64,000 nt of DNA from [Clostridium] symbiosum (GCA_021769625.1 JAETSN010000002.1:1-64000), one strand, 5' to 3'; numbered from the stretch's first letter, positions 43,335-52,302 are shown. The notes: generated by a model not told the origin, from the letters alone. Made by a program: numbers and translations.

Positions 43335-43500
43335 TAATGCTGAGCGGACGCCCGCCGGGAAAGAAAATATCCCTGCTGCAACCCGCTTCCGCTTCGGGCT
43401 AAACGCAGCGGACGCTAAACTCGTGAAATACCTCGTTAAGCGCCGGCGTTTAGCAGAGTTGCCTCAGGGATATTTTCTTTCCCGGCGGGCTGGCTGAGGT
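43335..43500 (+). repeat. palindromic element family 1, copy E
   Basis: Plus orientation, between sigF and spoVAA. A perfect 26-bp stem pairs 43350-43375 (GCCCGCCGGGAAAGAAAATA...) with 43465-43490. The core is best preserved here: AAACGCAGCGGACGCTAAAC, CGTGAAATACCTCGTTAAG and CGCCGGCGTTTAGC. GAGCGGACG and CTGGCTGAGG flank it. Confidence 0.82.
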
Positions 43501-43574
43501 GGAGGAGAAATATTGGGATGTAACGTTTTTGTAAGGGATGATGATTGTCAAAAAGTCAGAGAAATCGGAGGATT

Positions 43575-43604
43575 TGCATAAAACGGATGTGGCTGTGCAT
43601 ACTA
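43575..43604 (+). promoter_or_regulatory. sigma-G promoter of spoVAA
   Basis: TGCATA, a 17-base spacer and CATACTA match the B. subtilis sigma-G consensus (TGHATR, CATNHTA) exactly, 23 bases before the spoVAA start. Confidence 0.75.
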
Positions 43605-43626
43605 AGCGGGAAAAAGGAGTTTGGGT

Positions 43627-44256
43627 ATGGCACAGACAACGGTTTATATCAAGGCGGAACGGAATACGCAGATGCAGGCGGACGATGTTTTTCTGAAGGA
43701 CATTGCCAGTGTGTACTGCGAGGATAAGGCAACTAACGCCAAAGTGAAGGCGATCAAACTGCACACCTTCCATGAAAAGGATAAGAAGCGCTTTTTTATC
43801 AGTATGACCGAGGTGGTTAAGCTGGTCAAAGAGGCGGTTCCGGGAACAGAAGTGGAGAGCATCGGGGAGCCGGATATGATCGTGGAGCGGGTATATACAG
43901 AAAAAAAGAAAGGCGCCGTGGAGGCGGTCAAGATCCTTGTCGTCAGTCTGGTGTGTTTTTTCGGCGCTTCTTTTACGATCATGGCTTTCCACAATGACAT
44001 CGGGATCGTGGGTGTATTTGCAAAATATTATAAGCTGGTCATGGGGACCGAGTCCAGCGGTTTTACCGTGCTGGAGGTGAGTTACAGCATCGGGCTGGCG
44101 GCGGGAATTATCCTGTTTTTTAACCATATAGGAGGCAGGCGCATCACAAAAGATCCGACGCCTATTGAAGTAGAGATGGCGATCTATGAGGAGGATGTGG
44201 AAAAAGCGCTGATCAAAACTGCGGACAGGGAGGGAGAAGAGGTTGATACAAAATAG
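43627..44256 (+). CDS. spoVAA: stage V sporulation protein AA
   Basis: A 209-residue protein of the spore inner-membrane channel system for dipicolinic acid. A soluble N-terminal domain (TTVYIKAERNTQMQADDVFL) precedes two membrane segments (AVKILVVSLVCFFGASFTIM, VSYSIGLAAGIILFFNHIGG). Start ATG 43627 follows AAGGAG by eight bases; the ORF track begins at TTG 43621. It overlaps spoVAB by 14 bases. Under a sigma-G-type promoter. Confidence 0.9.
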   Translation: MAQTTVYIKAERNTQMQADDVFLKDIASVYCEDKATNAKVKAIKLHTFHEKDKKRFFISMTEVVKLVKEAVPGTEVESIGEPDMIVERVYTEKKKGAVEAVKILVVSLVCFFGASFTIMAFHNDIGIVGVFAKYYKLVMGTESSGFTVLEVSYSIGLAAGIILFFNHIGGRRITKDPTPIEVEMAIYEEDVEKALIKTADREGEEVDTK

Positions 44257-44758
44257 CGTGAGCCTGATATTTCTGGCAGTTTACGGTGTTTCGGCGGGCC
44301 TGTTGGTTTCGGCGGGAGTCTTTACGGTACTGATCGCGGTGGGGATGGCTCCCCGGTTTGTGGGAAAAACCCATACGGCAAAAAAGATATTTTTATATGA
44401 AGGCTGTATCGTGTGGGGCGCTTGTCTCGGCACGCTGTTCAGTGCGATCTCAGCGCTGGAAAATACCGGGGGCTTACTGAGGGAGAAGTTATCTGCCATG
44501 GGCGGCGCGGGCAGCCTTTCTTTACTGACGGCAATGGACAAAGGGGGAGAGATATATCTGGGGATCGCAGGCCTGTTCGGCGGAATGTTTGTGGGATGCC
44601 TTGCGCTGGCGATCGCGGAAATGCTGAACAGTATCCCGATTTTTGCCAGAAGGACATCTTACAGACACGGTCTGGGGATTGCAGTGCTTGCCGTGGCGCT
44701 CGGCAAGATGTTTGGGAGTCTGTACTATTTCTGGCAGGGGGGGATCTACCCGGGATAA
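44243..44758 (+). CDS. spoVAB: stage V sporulation protein AB
   Basis: A 171-residue membrane protein with four to five segments (LIFLAVYGVSAGLLVSAGVF, IYLGIAGLFGGMFVGCLALA, GLGIAVLAVALGKMFGSLYY). The signature EMLNSIPIFARR is typical of SpoVAB. The start is TTG 44243 after GGGAGAAGAGG, or GTG 44258 in the same frame. It overlaps the spoVAA stop, indicating translational coupling. Confidence 0.9.
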   Translation: MIQNSVSLIFLAVYGVSAGLLVSAGVFTVLIAVGMAPRFVGKTHTAKKIFLYEGCIVWGACLGTLFSAISALENTGGLLREKLSAMGGAGSLSLLTAMDKGGEIYLGIAGLFGGMFVGCLALAIAEMLNSIPIFARRTSYRHGLGIAVLAVALGKMFGSLYYFWQGGIYPG

Positions 44759-44942
44759 CACAATATGGAGGGGTCATATTTTAAGACCGGATAATATGCT
44801 GAGGAAATTTAAACGTAATATATATATTTGGTCCGTGATAGTGGGAGGAAAGTAAAACGTTCAGAATATTTTTAGAGGGCATATTGTGGCGGAAGTCTGG
44901 AACTCAGATTACGAGATTACTGTGTGGGAGGATAGAAGAGAG

Positions 44943-45401
44943 ATGGATGAACAGAAAAAACAGGAATATGCGGAATATGTGAAGGAGGTCACGCCGAAAA
45001 ATAATCTGCCGCTGCAGATGGCAAAAGCTTTTTTGGTGGGAGGCATCCTCTGTGTGATCGGGCAGGCGATCCTGAACATCGCGCAGCAGAAGTACGGGCT
45101 GGACAAGGATACGGCGGGGAGCTGGTGCGCTATGCTGTTGGTACTCGCCAGCGCGATCCTGACGGGGCTTAACCTGTATCAGAAGTTAGTAAAGTTCGGC
45201 GGCGCCGGTGCTCTTGTGCCGATCACCGGGTTTGCCAATTCGGTCGCCTCGGCGGCGATAGAATACCAGAAAGAAGGGCAGGTCTATGGGATCGGCTGTA
45301 AGATCTTTACGATCGCAGGCCCGGTTATCCTGTATGGGATCTTTACGAGCTGGGTGTTGGGAGTGATTTACTGGATCGGGAAGTGCTTCGGGGTGTTTTG
45401 A
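44943..45401 (+). CDS. spoVAC: stage V sporulation protein AC
   Basis: A 152-residue membrane protein: charged N-terminus (MDEQKKQEYAEYVKEVTPKN), then KAFLVGGILCVIGQAILNIA, GGAGALVPITGFANSVASAA and VYGIGCKIFTIAGPVILYGI. SpoVAC is a mechanosensitive dipicolinate channel in B. subtilis. ATG 44943 is chosen because it gives the family length and has GGGAGG upstream; the ORF track starts at GTG 44886. It is separated from spoVAB by about 185 bases and from spoVAD by 9.3 kb, both unusual. Confidence 0.92.
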   Translation: MDEQKKQEYAEYVKEVTPKNNLPLQMAKAFLVGGILCVIGQAILNIAQQKYGLDKDTAGSWCAMLLVLASAILTGLNLYQKLVKFGGAGALVPITGFANSVASAAIEYQKEGQVYGIGCKIFTIAGPVILYGIFTSWVLGVIYWIGKCFGVF

Positions 45402-45675
45402 GGGAAGTTTAAGGAAAGCTGCAAAAAGATGTAGAAGTGGGGCATGTATTATGGGCAGGGTAGCGAATGAAACAATTTGTTAGCCTGCTTTTTATTGTGC
45501 TTTTGGCTTTTTTTGATTATAATAAGGTAAAAAGTATTTTGAGAAGGAAACAATATAATTGTTTGACGAGTGTTTGCTGAAATATAAGTTAAGCGGACGT
45601 GGAATTGAATTGCGTGAACTTTTAGAAACGGATTTAGAGTAAATTTCAACTTAAATAGTTTTTAAAGGAGCAAAT
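45402..45675 (+). other. AT-rich gap after spoVAC with a possible gene relic
   Basis: No full gene is seen. One frame ends with FDECLLKYKLSGRGIELREL and a stop at about 45641 but lacks any start, so it may be the tail of a lost gene. TTTAAAGGAGC before 45676 is the ribosome site of the next gene. Confidence 0.3.
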
Positions 45676-47169
45676 ATGGAAGAATTGTTTGAATTGGCAA
45701 AATTTGATTCTTACAAAGAAGATAATCGCAGGGAAGTTAAAAAAGCAGAAGGCGGGCTTCCAAATAGCTTGTGGGATACTTACTCCGCTTTTGCCAACTG
45801 CTATGGCGGAGTTATCATTCTTGGGGTAAAAGAGGATAAAGACGGTAATTGGGATACGACCGGGCTGAAGAATGCGGCAAAATTGAAGAAGGATTTCTGG
45901 AATACTCTTAATAACCGGAAAAAGGTGAGTATAAATCTTTTGAAAGATGGTGATATGGAAACTTTTTCGGTGGCTGGCACAGATGACGTGATTATGGTGA
46001 TCTGGGTGCCGAGTGCAAAACGGGAGCAAAAGCCAGTATATATCAATGATGATCTGTTTGGAGGGACTTTCCGCAGAAATTGGGAGGGAGACTATCACTG
46101 TACCAGATTGCAGGTCAAAACAATGCTGAGAGATCAGGCAGAAGAAACTATGGATATGGAAGTGCTCGATGAGGCTGAAATGGAAGATTTGAACCGGGAT
46201 TCTATCCGGGGTTACCGTAACAGCCATAAATCTTTTAAACCGGGGCATCCATTTGAGAGATTGGATGACAATGAGTATCTCAGAGTGATTGGAGCAGCGG
46301 GATTTTCTAAGGAGGAAAAAAGGCTTCATCCCACTGCAGCCGGTATGCTTATGTTTGGAAATGAGTATGATATTGTAAGGTATTTTCCGGAATATTTTTT
46401 GGATTATAGGGAAAATCCGGATACGGTAATCAGATGGACGGACAGGCTTCAATCATCGTCCGGTGAATGGTCAGGAAATTTATTCGATTTTTATTTTCGT
46501 GTATACAATAGGATGATTAAGGATATCAAGGTTCCGTTTAAGATGCAGGGAGGTTTCCGGATAGACGATACTCCGGTTCACAGGGCACTGCGGGAAGCGT
46601 TGGCAAATTGCATTATCAATACGGATTTTTATGGAAAATATGGTATCCTTATAATCAAGGAAGATGATAAAGTCATATTGGAGAATCCCGGTTATATCAG
46701 ACTCGGAAAGGAACAGATGCGCAGGGGCGGAAAGTCCGACCCGAGAAATAAGAGTCTGATGAAGATGTTTAATCTGATAGATATAGGTGAGCATGCAGGC
46801 AGCGGAGTACCGAATATATTTAATGTATGGGAAGATGAGGGCTGGGAGGAGCCTGTCATAACAGAAAGTTTTGATCCGGACAGAACGTCACTTACTTTAA
46901 AATTTGTTAAAAAACAAGCGATAAAAACAAGCGATAAAAAACAAGCGATAAAAACAAGCGATAAAAAACAAGCGATAAAAACAAACCGAAACAGGAAGGA
47001 AATCAGGTTATACCTGCAAAAATGTGAAACAGCAAAAGCCAGCGATCTCGCAGAATTGCTTGGTTTGAGCATGGCAAGAACGAGAGCGATACTTTCTGAA
47101 ATGGATGATGTTGAGACATTGGGAACAAATAGAACCAGAAGGTATCGGCTGCGAGAGAAGGGTGAATAA
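45676..47169 (+). CDS. AlbA_2/Schlafen-type ATP-binding protein with C-terminal winged helix
   Basis: A 497-residue protein. The N-terminal AlbA_2 domain (LPNSLWDTYSAFANCYGGVI, ILGVKEDKDGNW) is followed by a HATPase_c_4-like domain (HRALREALANCIINTDFYGK, GEHAGSGVPNIFNVWEDEGW). Three copies of KKQAIKTSD link it to a C-terminal winged helix (ETAKASDLAELLGLSMARTR). Such proteins are often annotated as RecG-like regulators and sit in mobile or defence-rich DNA. AT-rich codon use differs from the sporulation genes, and it is inserted between spoVAC and spoVAD. AAAGGAG precedes the ATG. Confidence 0.82.
   Translation: MEELFELAKFDSYKEDNRREVKKAEGGLPNSLWDTYSAFANCYGGVIILGVKEDKDGNWDTTGLKNAAKLKKDFWNTLNNRKKVSINLLKDGDMETFSVAGTDDVIMVIWVPSAKREQKPVYINDDLFGGTFRRNWEGDYHCTRLQVKTMLRDQAEETMDMEVLDEAEMEDLNRDSIRGYRNSHKSFKPGHPFERLDDNEYLRVIGAAGFSKEEKRLHPTAAGMLMFGNEYDIVRYFPEYFLDYRENPDTVIRWTDRLQSSSGEWSGNLFDFYFRVYNRMIKDIKVPFKMQGGFRIDDTPVHRALREALANCIINTDFYGKYGILIIKEDDKVILENPGYIRLGKEQMRRGGKSDPRNKSLMKMFNLIDIGEHAGSGVPNIFNVWEDEGWEEPVITESFDPDRTSLTLKFVKKQAIKTSDKKQAIKTSDKKQAIKTNRNRKEIRLYLQKCETAKASDLAELLGLSMARTRAILSEMDDVETLGTNRTRRYRLREKGE
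46911..46983 (+). repeat. 27-base tandem repeat in the AlbA-domain gene
   Basis: AAACAAGCGATAAAA-type words repeat to encode KKQAIKTSD nearly three times. The repetitive, A-rich unit looks prone to length change, in multiples that keep frame. Confidence 0.8.
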
Positions 47170-47216
47170 AGGAATGGTTGAAAACAGTTGGGGAATGACG
47201 AATCAGAAATTATTTT

Positions 47217-47276
47217 GGACAGGCCTACGGGATCGGCTGTAAGATTTTTACGATCGCAGGCCCTGTTATCCTGTAT
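47217..47276 (+). pseudogene. spoVAC: 60-base relic of spoVAC
   Basis: This stretch matches 45276-45335 in spoVAC at 55 of 60 bases and encodes GQAYGIGCKIFTIAGPVILY, differing from the gene by one residue. Four of five changes are synonymous, so the source copy was under selection before truncation. No further spoVAC similarity extends beyond either end. Confidence 0.85.
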
Positions 47277-47315
47277 AATGTAAGGCACAGGTTAGAATTT
47301 GCGGGAGGGCTTATC

Positions 47316-47951
47316 ATGATAAAGATACGAAATGAAACGGAAGCGGACTATAAGATCGTGGAGGAGATCACGAGGAAGGCGTTTTATAACCTTTATGTCC
47401 CGGGCTGCTTTGAACATTATCTGGTCCATGTTATGCGGGGGCATAAAGATTTTATCGCGGAGCTTGATCTTGTGATGGAACTCGATGGGCGGATCATCGG
47501 GAACATCATGTATACAAAAGCGAGGCTGGCCGGTGAAGACGGGGCGGAAAAAGAGATCCTCACGTTCGGGCCGGTGTGCATCGCGCCGGAGTTTCAGCGG
47601 ATGGGATATGGAAAAAAGCTTATGGAATATTCCTTTGAGAAGGCGGTGCAGCTCGGCTATGACACTATTGTCATATTCGGCAGCCCGGCGAATTACGTGA
47701 GCAGCGGTTTCAAGAGCTGTAAAAAGTTTTGTATTTCTCTGGAAAACGGGAAATATCCGGCGGCGATGATGGTAAAGGAGCTCATCCCCGGTGTACTGGA
47801 CGGAAAGAAGTGGGTTTATCATGACAGTCCCGTGATGGCGGTGGAGGAGGAAGATGCAAGACGGTTCGACGATACGCTGGAAAAGATGGAGAAAAAGCAT
47901 CAGGCAAGCCAGGAAGAGTTTTATATTATGAGCCATTCTTTTCTGGAATAA
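47316..47951 (+). CDS. GNAT-family N-acetyltransferase
   Basis: A 211-residue acetyltransferase, MIKIRNETEADYKIVEEITR, with the acetyl-CoA motif FGPVCIAPEFQRMGYGKKLM. It resembles YhbS-type GNATs with a C-terminal extension (FYIMSHSFLE). GGGAGG precedes the ATG. Substrate unknown. It starts 39 bases after the spoVAC relic. Confidence 0.88.
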   Translation: MIKIRNETEADYKIVEEITRKAFYNLYVPGCFEHYLVHVMRGHKDFIAELDLVMELDGRIIGNIMYTKARLAGEDGAEKEILTFGPVCIAPEFQRMGYGKKLMEYSFEKAVQLGYDTIVIFGSPANYVSSGFKSCKKFCISLENGKYPAAMMVKELIPGVLDGKKWVYHDSPVMAVEEEDARRFDDTLEKMEKKHQASQEEFYIMSHSFLE

Positions 47952-47958
47952 CCAAATG

Positions 47959-47981
47959 TGAGGGGAGCCTAACTCCCCTCA
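47959..47981 (+). other. GC-rich hairpin after the GNAT gene
   Basis: TGAGGGGAG pairs perfectly with CTCCCCTCA over a five-base loop. No T tract follows, so it is at best a weak terminator. Confidence 0.5.
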
Positions 47982-48031
47982 TATCTAACCGAGAACATCA
48001 AAACAACCAATATTATCTGGAAATATATTCT

Positions 48032-48316
48032 TCAAATACACAAGTGCCTATCAGGCATGTTCCAACTACAAAGATCATCGCTAATAACATCTTTACTCAG
48101 CCCTCCTTTCTTCTTTATCCATTGATCTAATTTTTCTGCTGTCAGATTTTTAAGTTCATTCGGATTCTGTTCTGTAAACCATTTGATTTTTAAAAAAGTT
48201 TCGCTGTATATATCCGATCCCTCCTTTACATTTCCCCTCTTCTCATTTATAATTATAGAAGAAAAAATGAATGCAAAATATATAAATATGGCTCCTTTAT
48301 ATAAAAATATAACCAT
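48032..48316 (-). CDS. uncertain small ORF
   Basis: A 94-codon reading frame ending FTEQNPNELKNLTAEKLDQW, IKKKGGLSKDVISDDLCSWN. The later half has natural composition and an AAAGGAGG sequence lies ahead of it, but no ATG, GTG or TTG follows that site at a usable distance; the ORF-track ATG lacks a ribosome site and adds a hydrophobic stretch. It may be a broken gene or a short peptide gene with an unusual start. Nothing else coding is seen in 47952-48453. Confidence 0.3.
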   Translation of the reverse strand: MVIFLYKGAIFIYFAFIFSSIIINEKRGNVKEGSDIYSETFLKIKWFTEQNPNELKNLTAEKLDQWIKKKGGLSKDVISDDLCSWNMPDRHLCI

Positions 48317-48453
48317 AATCTTGAATATTCTGTTGTGATATCAGCAGAATCCCTTCTGACGTTGAAAATAAAGTTTGAAATGCTATAGTCGGAGAAAACA
48401 AAGCTGTTTTCACGATCTTTATCTGCTGAGAGAGGAATAAAAGGAATCGAAGC

Positions 48454-49338
48454 ATGAAAATTAAATTAAAAGAGAACCGTCTGGAAGAGATCGAAGGCAT
48501 TTCCACCGAATATCCTTATGCGTTCCACCATGCGAACCTGGCGGAAACCAAGGTCCCCTGGCATTGGCACGAGGAAGTGGAATTTGATTATATCGCCAGC
48601 GGTACGGCAGTCTTTACTACAATAAATCAAAGCCGGATTTTTCAAAAGGGAGAAGCATTTTTCATTAATTCCAATGTGCTCTGTACCATGAAAACGCAAA
48701 CGGAAGGTGAAACCTGTATTATGGACTCCCATCTTTTCCACCCCACTCTTCTGGGGGGACATTTCAAGAGTATTTTTTCCACCAGATATTTGGAGCCGGT
48801 TCTTCAAAACCGGAATCTGGAGTTTCTGGAGTTTCGGGGAGACACTTCCTGTCAGAAAAAAATATTGGAACTTCTCCGCCGGGCTGCCCTGCTGCAAAAA
48901 AAGGAACATGTGGAATTTCAGACGCGCAATATTTTTTCGGACATCTGGCTTTTACTCCTTGAAGAACTTCAGGAGGCGAAGCCTGTATCTGCCCCTTTAA
49001 ATAACACCCGTCAGGAGCGGATCCAGACTATGCTCACTTTTATACGGCAAAATTATCGGGAAAAACTCTCTCTGGAGGATATTGCCCGTTCGGCGTCCAT
49101 CAGTAAAAGCGAATGTCTCCGCTGTTTCCGTACGGGTATCGGCCGGTCGCCCTTTGAATATCTGCAGGATTATCGGATAGAGATTGCCGAACGCCTGCTG
49201 CAGTCCACCGATGATTCCATTTTGGATATCGCGCTCCAAACCGGTTTTTCCAACGGCGCCTACTTTGGAAAAATTTTTAAGGAAGTTCACGGAATTTCTC
49301 CCGGGAGTTATCGAAAGAGGCATCAAAAGCGACAGTGA
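48454..49338 (+). CDS. AraC-family transcriptional regulator
   Basis: A 294-residue regulator. An N-terminal cupin-type ligand domain (HANLAETKVPWHWHEEVEFD) and a C-terminal double helix-turn-helix (LSLEDIARSASISKSECLRC, FEYLQDYRIEIAERLLQSTD, ILDIALQTGFSNGAYFGKIF) are clear. Ligand unknown. It could act on the aminotransferase cluster downstream, but no operator was identified. GAGAGGAATAAAAGGA lies upstream of the ATG. Confidence 0.9.
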   Translation: MKIKLKENRLEEIEGISTEYPYAFHHANLAETKVPWHWHEEVEFDYIASGTAVFTTINQSRIFQKGEAFFINSNVLCTMKTQTEGETCIMDSHLFHPTLLGGHFKSIFSTRYLEPVLQNRNLEFLEFRGDTSCQKKILELLRRAALLQKKEHVEFQTRNIFSDIWLLLLEELQEAKPVSAPLNNTRQERIQTMLTFIRQNYREKLSLEDIARSASISKSECLRCFRTGIGRSPFEYLQDYRIEIAERLLQSTDDSILDIALQTGFSNGAYFGKIFKEVHGISPGSYRKRHQKRQ

Positions 49339-49498
49339 AGCCGAAAGCTGAACTGCTGCATCAAAAAAGAAAGATGTCCAATTAAACTTGTGCACATCAC
49401 AAAATCATGCTATGTTTATATAATAGATGTCCGCAGAAGGAGCTTCGCCGTATTCGCAGTATGCGGGCGCGCAAATGAAAGACACAGGAGAAAACAGG

Positions 49499-50599
49499 AT
49501 GAAGATCATGTCGAACCGTATGGATTACGGATTTTTAAAATATCAGCAGGAGTTTGAGGACAAGGCGCTTGAGGTACTGCGCTCAGGGTGGTATGTGCTG
49601 GGGAAGGAAGTCAGCACTTTTGAGGAGCGGTTTGCCGCCTACACCGGGGCGAAATACTGTGCGGGAGTGGCGAACGGCCTGGAGGCGCTTCAGATCGCCG
49701 TGCACCTTTTGGGGATCGGCGCCGGAGATGAGGTCATCGTGCAGGGGAATACATATATCGCCAGTGTGATGGGGATCACCATGAACGGAGCGACGCCTGT
49801 ATTTGTGGAGCCGGATGCGTATTATCAGATCGATGCGGATAAAATAGAAGAGAAGATCACGGAAAGGACAAAAGCGGTGATGGTGGTGCATTTGTACGGC
49901 CATGTGGCGGATATGGACAAGATCGTGGAAATCTGCAAAAAGCATCATCTGAAGCTGATCGAGGACTGCGCCCAGTCCCACGGGGCGACGTATAAGGGGA
50001 AGATGACGGGCACTTTCGGCGACGCGGGCTGTTTTTCTTTTTATCCGTCCAAGAATCTGGGGGCTTTCGGCGACGGCGGCGCTGTGGTGACAAATGATGA
50101 GTCCCTTGCGAAGGAAGTAAAGATATACAGAAACTACGGCAGTGAAAAGCGCTATTACAATAAGGTGGTGGGGACAAATTCCCGTCTGGACGAACTGCAG
50201 GCGGGGCTTCTCAATGTGCGCCTCTCCCATATGGAGGAGATCACGAAGGAACGGCAGGAGCTGGCGGCGCGCTATCGGGAAAACATAAAGCAGGAACTTG
50301 TGGCGCTCCCGATGGAAAGGGAGGAGGCCGAGGCTGTCTGGCATCAGTACGTGATCCGCTGCGGGAGGCGGCAGGAGTTGATTGACAATTTAAGTCAAAA
50401 GGAGATCGGAACGATCATTCACTATCCGATCCCGCCGCATCTGTCGGAGGCCTACGCGTATCTCGGGCATAAAAAGGGTGATTTCCCGATCACGGAAAGT
50501 TATGCGGATACGGTGCTCTCCATCCCGATGTATACAGGGATGACGAGGCAGGAGCAGGATTATGTGATCGAGGCAATCAATGGGTTTAGTGGCAAGTGA
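49499..50599 (+). CDS. DegT/DnrJ/EryC1/StrS-family sugar aminotransferase
   Basis: A 366-residue PLP enzyme converting a nucleotide keto-sugar to an amino sugar. The PLP lysine is in FSFYPSKNLGAFGDGG, with GVANGLEALQIAVHLLGIGA, VHLYGHVADMDKI and EDCAQSHGATYKG typical of the FdtB/QdtB branch. The next gene is a 3,4-ketoisomerase, so dTDP-3-amino-3,6-dideoxyhexose synthesis is likely. Start 49499 follows CAGGAG; the ORF track begins 24 codons earlier. Confidence 0.92.
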   Translation: MKIMSNRMDYGFLKYQQEFEDKALEVLRSGWYVLGKEVSTFEERFAAYTGAKYCAGVANGLEALQIAVHLLGIGAGDEVIVQGNTYIASVMGITMNGATPVFVEPDAYYQIDADKIEEKITERTKAVMVVHLYGHVADMDKIVEICKKHHLKLIEDCAQSHGATYKGKMTGTFGDAGCFSFYPSKNLGAFGDGGAVVTNDESLAKEVKIYRNYGSEKRYYNKVVGTNSRLDELQAGLLNVRLSHMEEITKERQELAARYRENIKQELVALPMEREEAEAVWHQYVIRCGRRQELIDNLSQKEIGTIIHYPIPPHLSEAYAYLGHKKGDFPITESYADTVLSIPMYTGMTRQEQDYVIEAINGFSGK

Positions 50600-50687
50600 A
50601 GACAGAAGGGCGGCGGAAGCAGGTGTCAGTTCATGACATTTGGAGGCTGAATTGTGACTGGAAACCAGATAAAATAGAGAATCATCG

Positions 50688-50716
50688 TTGTCAAAAAAAC
50701 AGAATTAAAGTATACT
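50688..50716 (+). promoter_or_regulatory. promoter of the ketoisomerase gene
   Basis: TTGTCA, a 17-base spacer and TATACT, 41 bases before the TTG start. Confidence 0.7.
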
Positions 50717-50757
50717 GGAAATGTCAGTGATTTTATGGAAAAGGAAAGGACTGTCTT

Positions 50758-51216
50758 TTGACAGTAAAGCTTATGAGTAAATTGGATGAGCAGATAAAAC
50801 TGTTGGAATGGAAAGATCTGGGAGATGAGAGGGGGAATCTCGTGGTGGTGGAAGGAAATATGGACATTCCCTTTGAGATCAAGCGGATCTTTTATATTTA
50901 CGGATCGGATGACACGGTTGTCAGGGGACAGCATGCCAACATAAATTCGGAATTTGTGATGATCAATGTCTGCGGGACCAGCAAGGTCAAGGTGGATAAC
51001 GGTACGGAGAGCCGTGTGATCGAACTGAACAGGCCCAGGATGGGGCTTTATCTGAAAAATAATGTGTGGAAAGACATGTATGATTTTTCGCCGGATTCCA
51101 TTCTGCTGGTGCTTGCCAGCGAGCATTATGATGAGAAGGAGTATATCCGTGATTATCAGGCATACTTAAAATATATGAAAAAGATAGAGCAGACTGACGC
51201 GGACCGGAAAGAGTAA
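50758..51216 (+). CDS. FdtA/QdtA-type sugar 3,4-ketoisomerase (cupin)
   Basis: A 152-residue cupin. KDLGDERGNLVVVEGNMDIP, IKRIFYIYGSDDTVVRGQHA and the ending FSPDSILLVLASEHYDEKEY are diagnostic for TDP-4-oxo-6-deoxyglucose 3,4-ketoisomerases (WxcM-like). It would supply the 3-keto sugar to the preceding aminotransferase. TTG 50758 is chosen because AAAGGA lies eight bases upstream; ATG 50773 in frame has no ribosome site but is possible. RmlA and RmlB are not in the window. Confidence 0.88.
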   Translation: MTVKLMSKLDEQIKLLEWKDLGDERGNLVVVEGNMDIPFEIKRIFYIYGSDDTVVRGQHANINSEFVMINVCGTSKVKVDNGTESRVIELNRPRMGLYLKNNVWKDMYDFSPDSILLVLASEHYDEKEYIRDYQAYLKYMKKIEQTDADRKE

Positions 51217-51351
51217 TAGAGTTCGTACAGCAGAAGATCGGAAGCAGCAGAGAACTGTGACAGCTAAAGTCGGAAGCAGTGAAGAATTGGCATGGCACAG
51301 GGGTCGGAGGCGGCAAGGAAGCAGGAACAGTAAAAGAAAGGTAAATGCAGG

Positions 51352-52302
51352 GTGAGTAAATTATCAATAGTAGTACCGGTTTATTATAATGCGGATACGC
51401 TGGAACTTTTATATGAGGATATGCAGAAAAAAGTCCTGGACAGGCTGGAGGAGTATGAGATCGTCTTTGTGGACGACGGTTCCGGAGATGATTCCTGGGA
51501 GGTGATGAACCGGCTGAGGGATCGGGACGAGCATATCAAGTGTGTGAAGCTTTCCCGCAATTTCGGGGAGCATGCGGCGCTGCTTGCGGGGCTCTCCGCC
51601 AGCACCGGGGACTGTGCGGTGACGAAGCAGGCGGACCTGCAGGAGGATTCGACACTGATCTTAGAGATGTACGAGAGCTGGAAGAAGGGCAATAAGGTAG
51701 TGCTGGCGGTCAGGAAAGAGCGGAAGGAGAATCCCGTAAAGGTATTTTTTGCGAATATGTATTATAAGATCATCCGCAGTATGGTCAATAAAAATATGCC
51801 TGCGGGCGGCTGCGACTGTTATCTGGTGGACAGGAAGGTGATCGAGGTGCTGGAGCGGCTGGATGAAAAGAATTCTTCTCTGACGCTGCAGGTCATGTGG
51901 GTGGGATTTAAGACGGATATGATCTATTTTGTGCGGCAGGACCGGGAGATCGGGAAATCCCGCTGGACACTGTCGAAGAAGGTGAAGCTGGTGATGGACT
52001 CCGTGATGAGCTTCTCCTATTTTCCGCTGCGTTTTATGTCGGGGCTCGGCATCGTGTTCAATATTCTTGCCGTGATATTGCTGATCAGTGTTTTTGTGGA
52101 GAAATTCACAAACGGAACGCCGATCGCGGGCTGGGCGTCCCTGATGTGTGTGATACTCTGCGCCTCCGGTATTTTGATGCTGATGATGGGCATACTGGGA
52201 GAATATATCTGGCGCACGCTGGATGCGGCGAGGACGCGTCCGCCTTATATTGTGGATGAGGTGAAGGATGTGCGGGATAAAGAGCGGGATAAAAAGGAGT
52301 AA
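51352..52302 (+). CDS. family 2 glycosyltransferase, GtrB/DPM1-like
   Basis: A 316-residue enzyme. The GT-A domain has LSIVVPVYYNADTLELLYED, FVDDGSGDDSWEVMNRL, SRNFGEHAALLAGLSASTGD and a QADLQED acidic motif. Two C-terminal membrane segments (FNILAVILLISVFVEKF, ILMLMMGILGEYIWRTLDAA) fit undecaprenyl-phosphate sugar transferases. The GTG start follows a short AAAGGT. Preceded by a purine-rich spacer of 135 bases. Likely feeds sugar to the membrane glycosyltransferase downstream. Confidence 0.9.
   Translation: MSKLSIVVPVYYNADTLELLYEDMQKKVLDRLEEYEIVFVDDGSGDDSWEVMNRLRDRDEHIKCVKLSRNFGEHAALLAGLSASTGDCAVTKQADLQEDSTLILEMYESWKKGNKVVLAVRKERKENPVKVFFANMYYKIIRSMVNKNMPAGGCDCYLVDRKVIEVLERLDEKNSSLTLQVMWVGFKTDMIYFVRQDREIGKSRWTLSKKVKLVMDSVMSFSYFPLRFMSGLGIVFNILAVILLISVFVEKFTNGTPIAGWASLMCVILCASGILMLMMGILGEYIWRTLDAARTRPPYIVDEVKDVRDKERDKKE

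Noticed and set aside
44797-44856. 19-codon frame MLRKFKRNIYIW between spoVAB and spoVAC
   Set aside because: Too short to judge, no clear ribosome site, no known counterpart in spoVA operons.
49395-49424. Promoter ahead of the sugar aminotransferase
   Set aside because: TATAAT is present at 49419 but no acceptable -35 lies 16-18 bases upstream.
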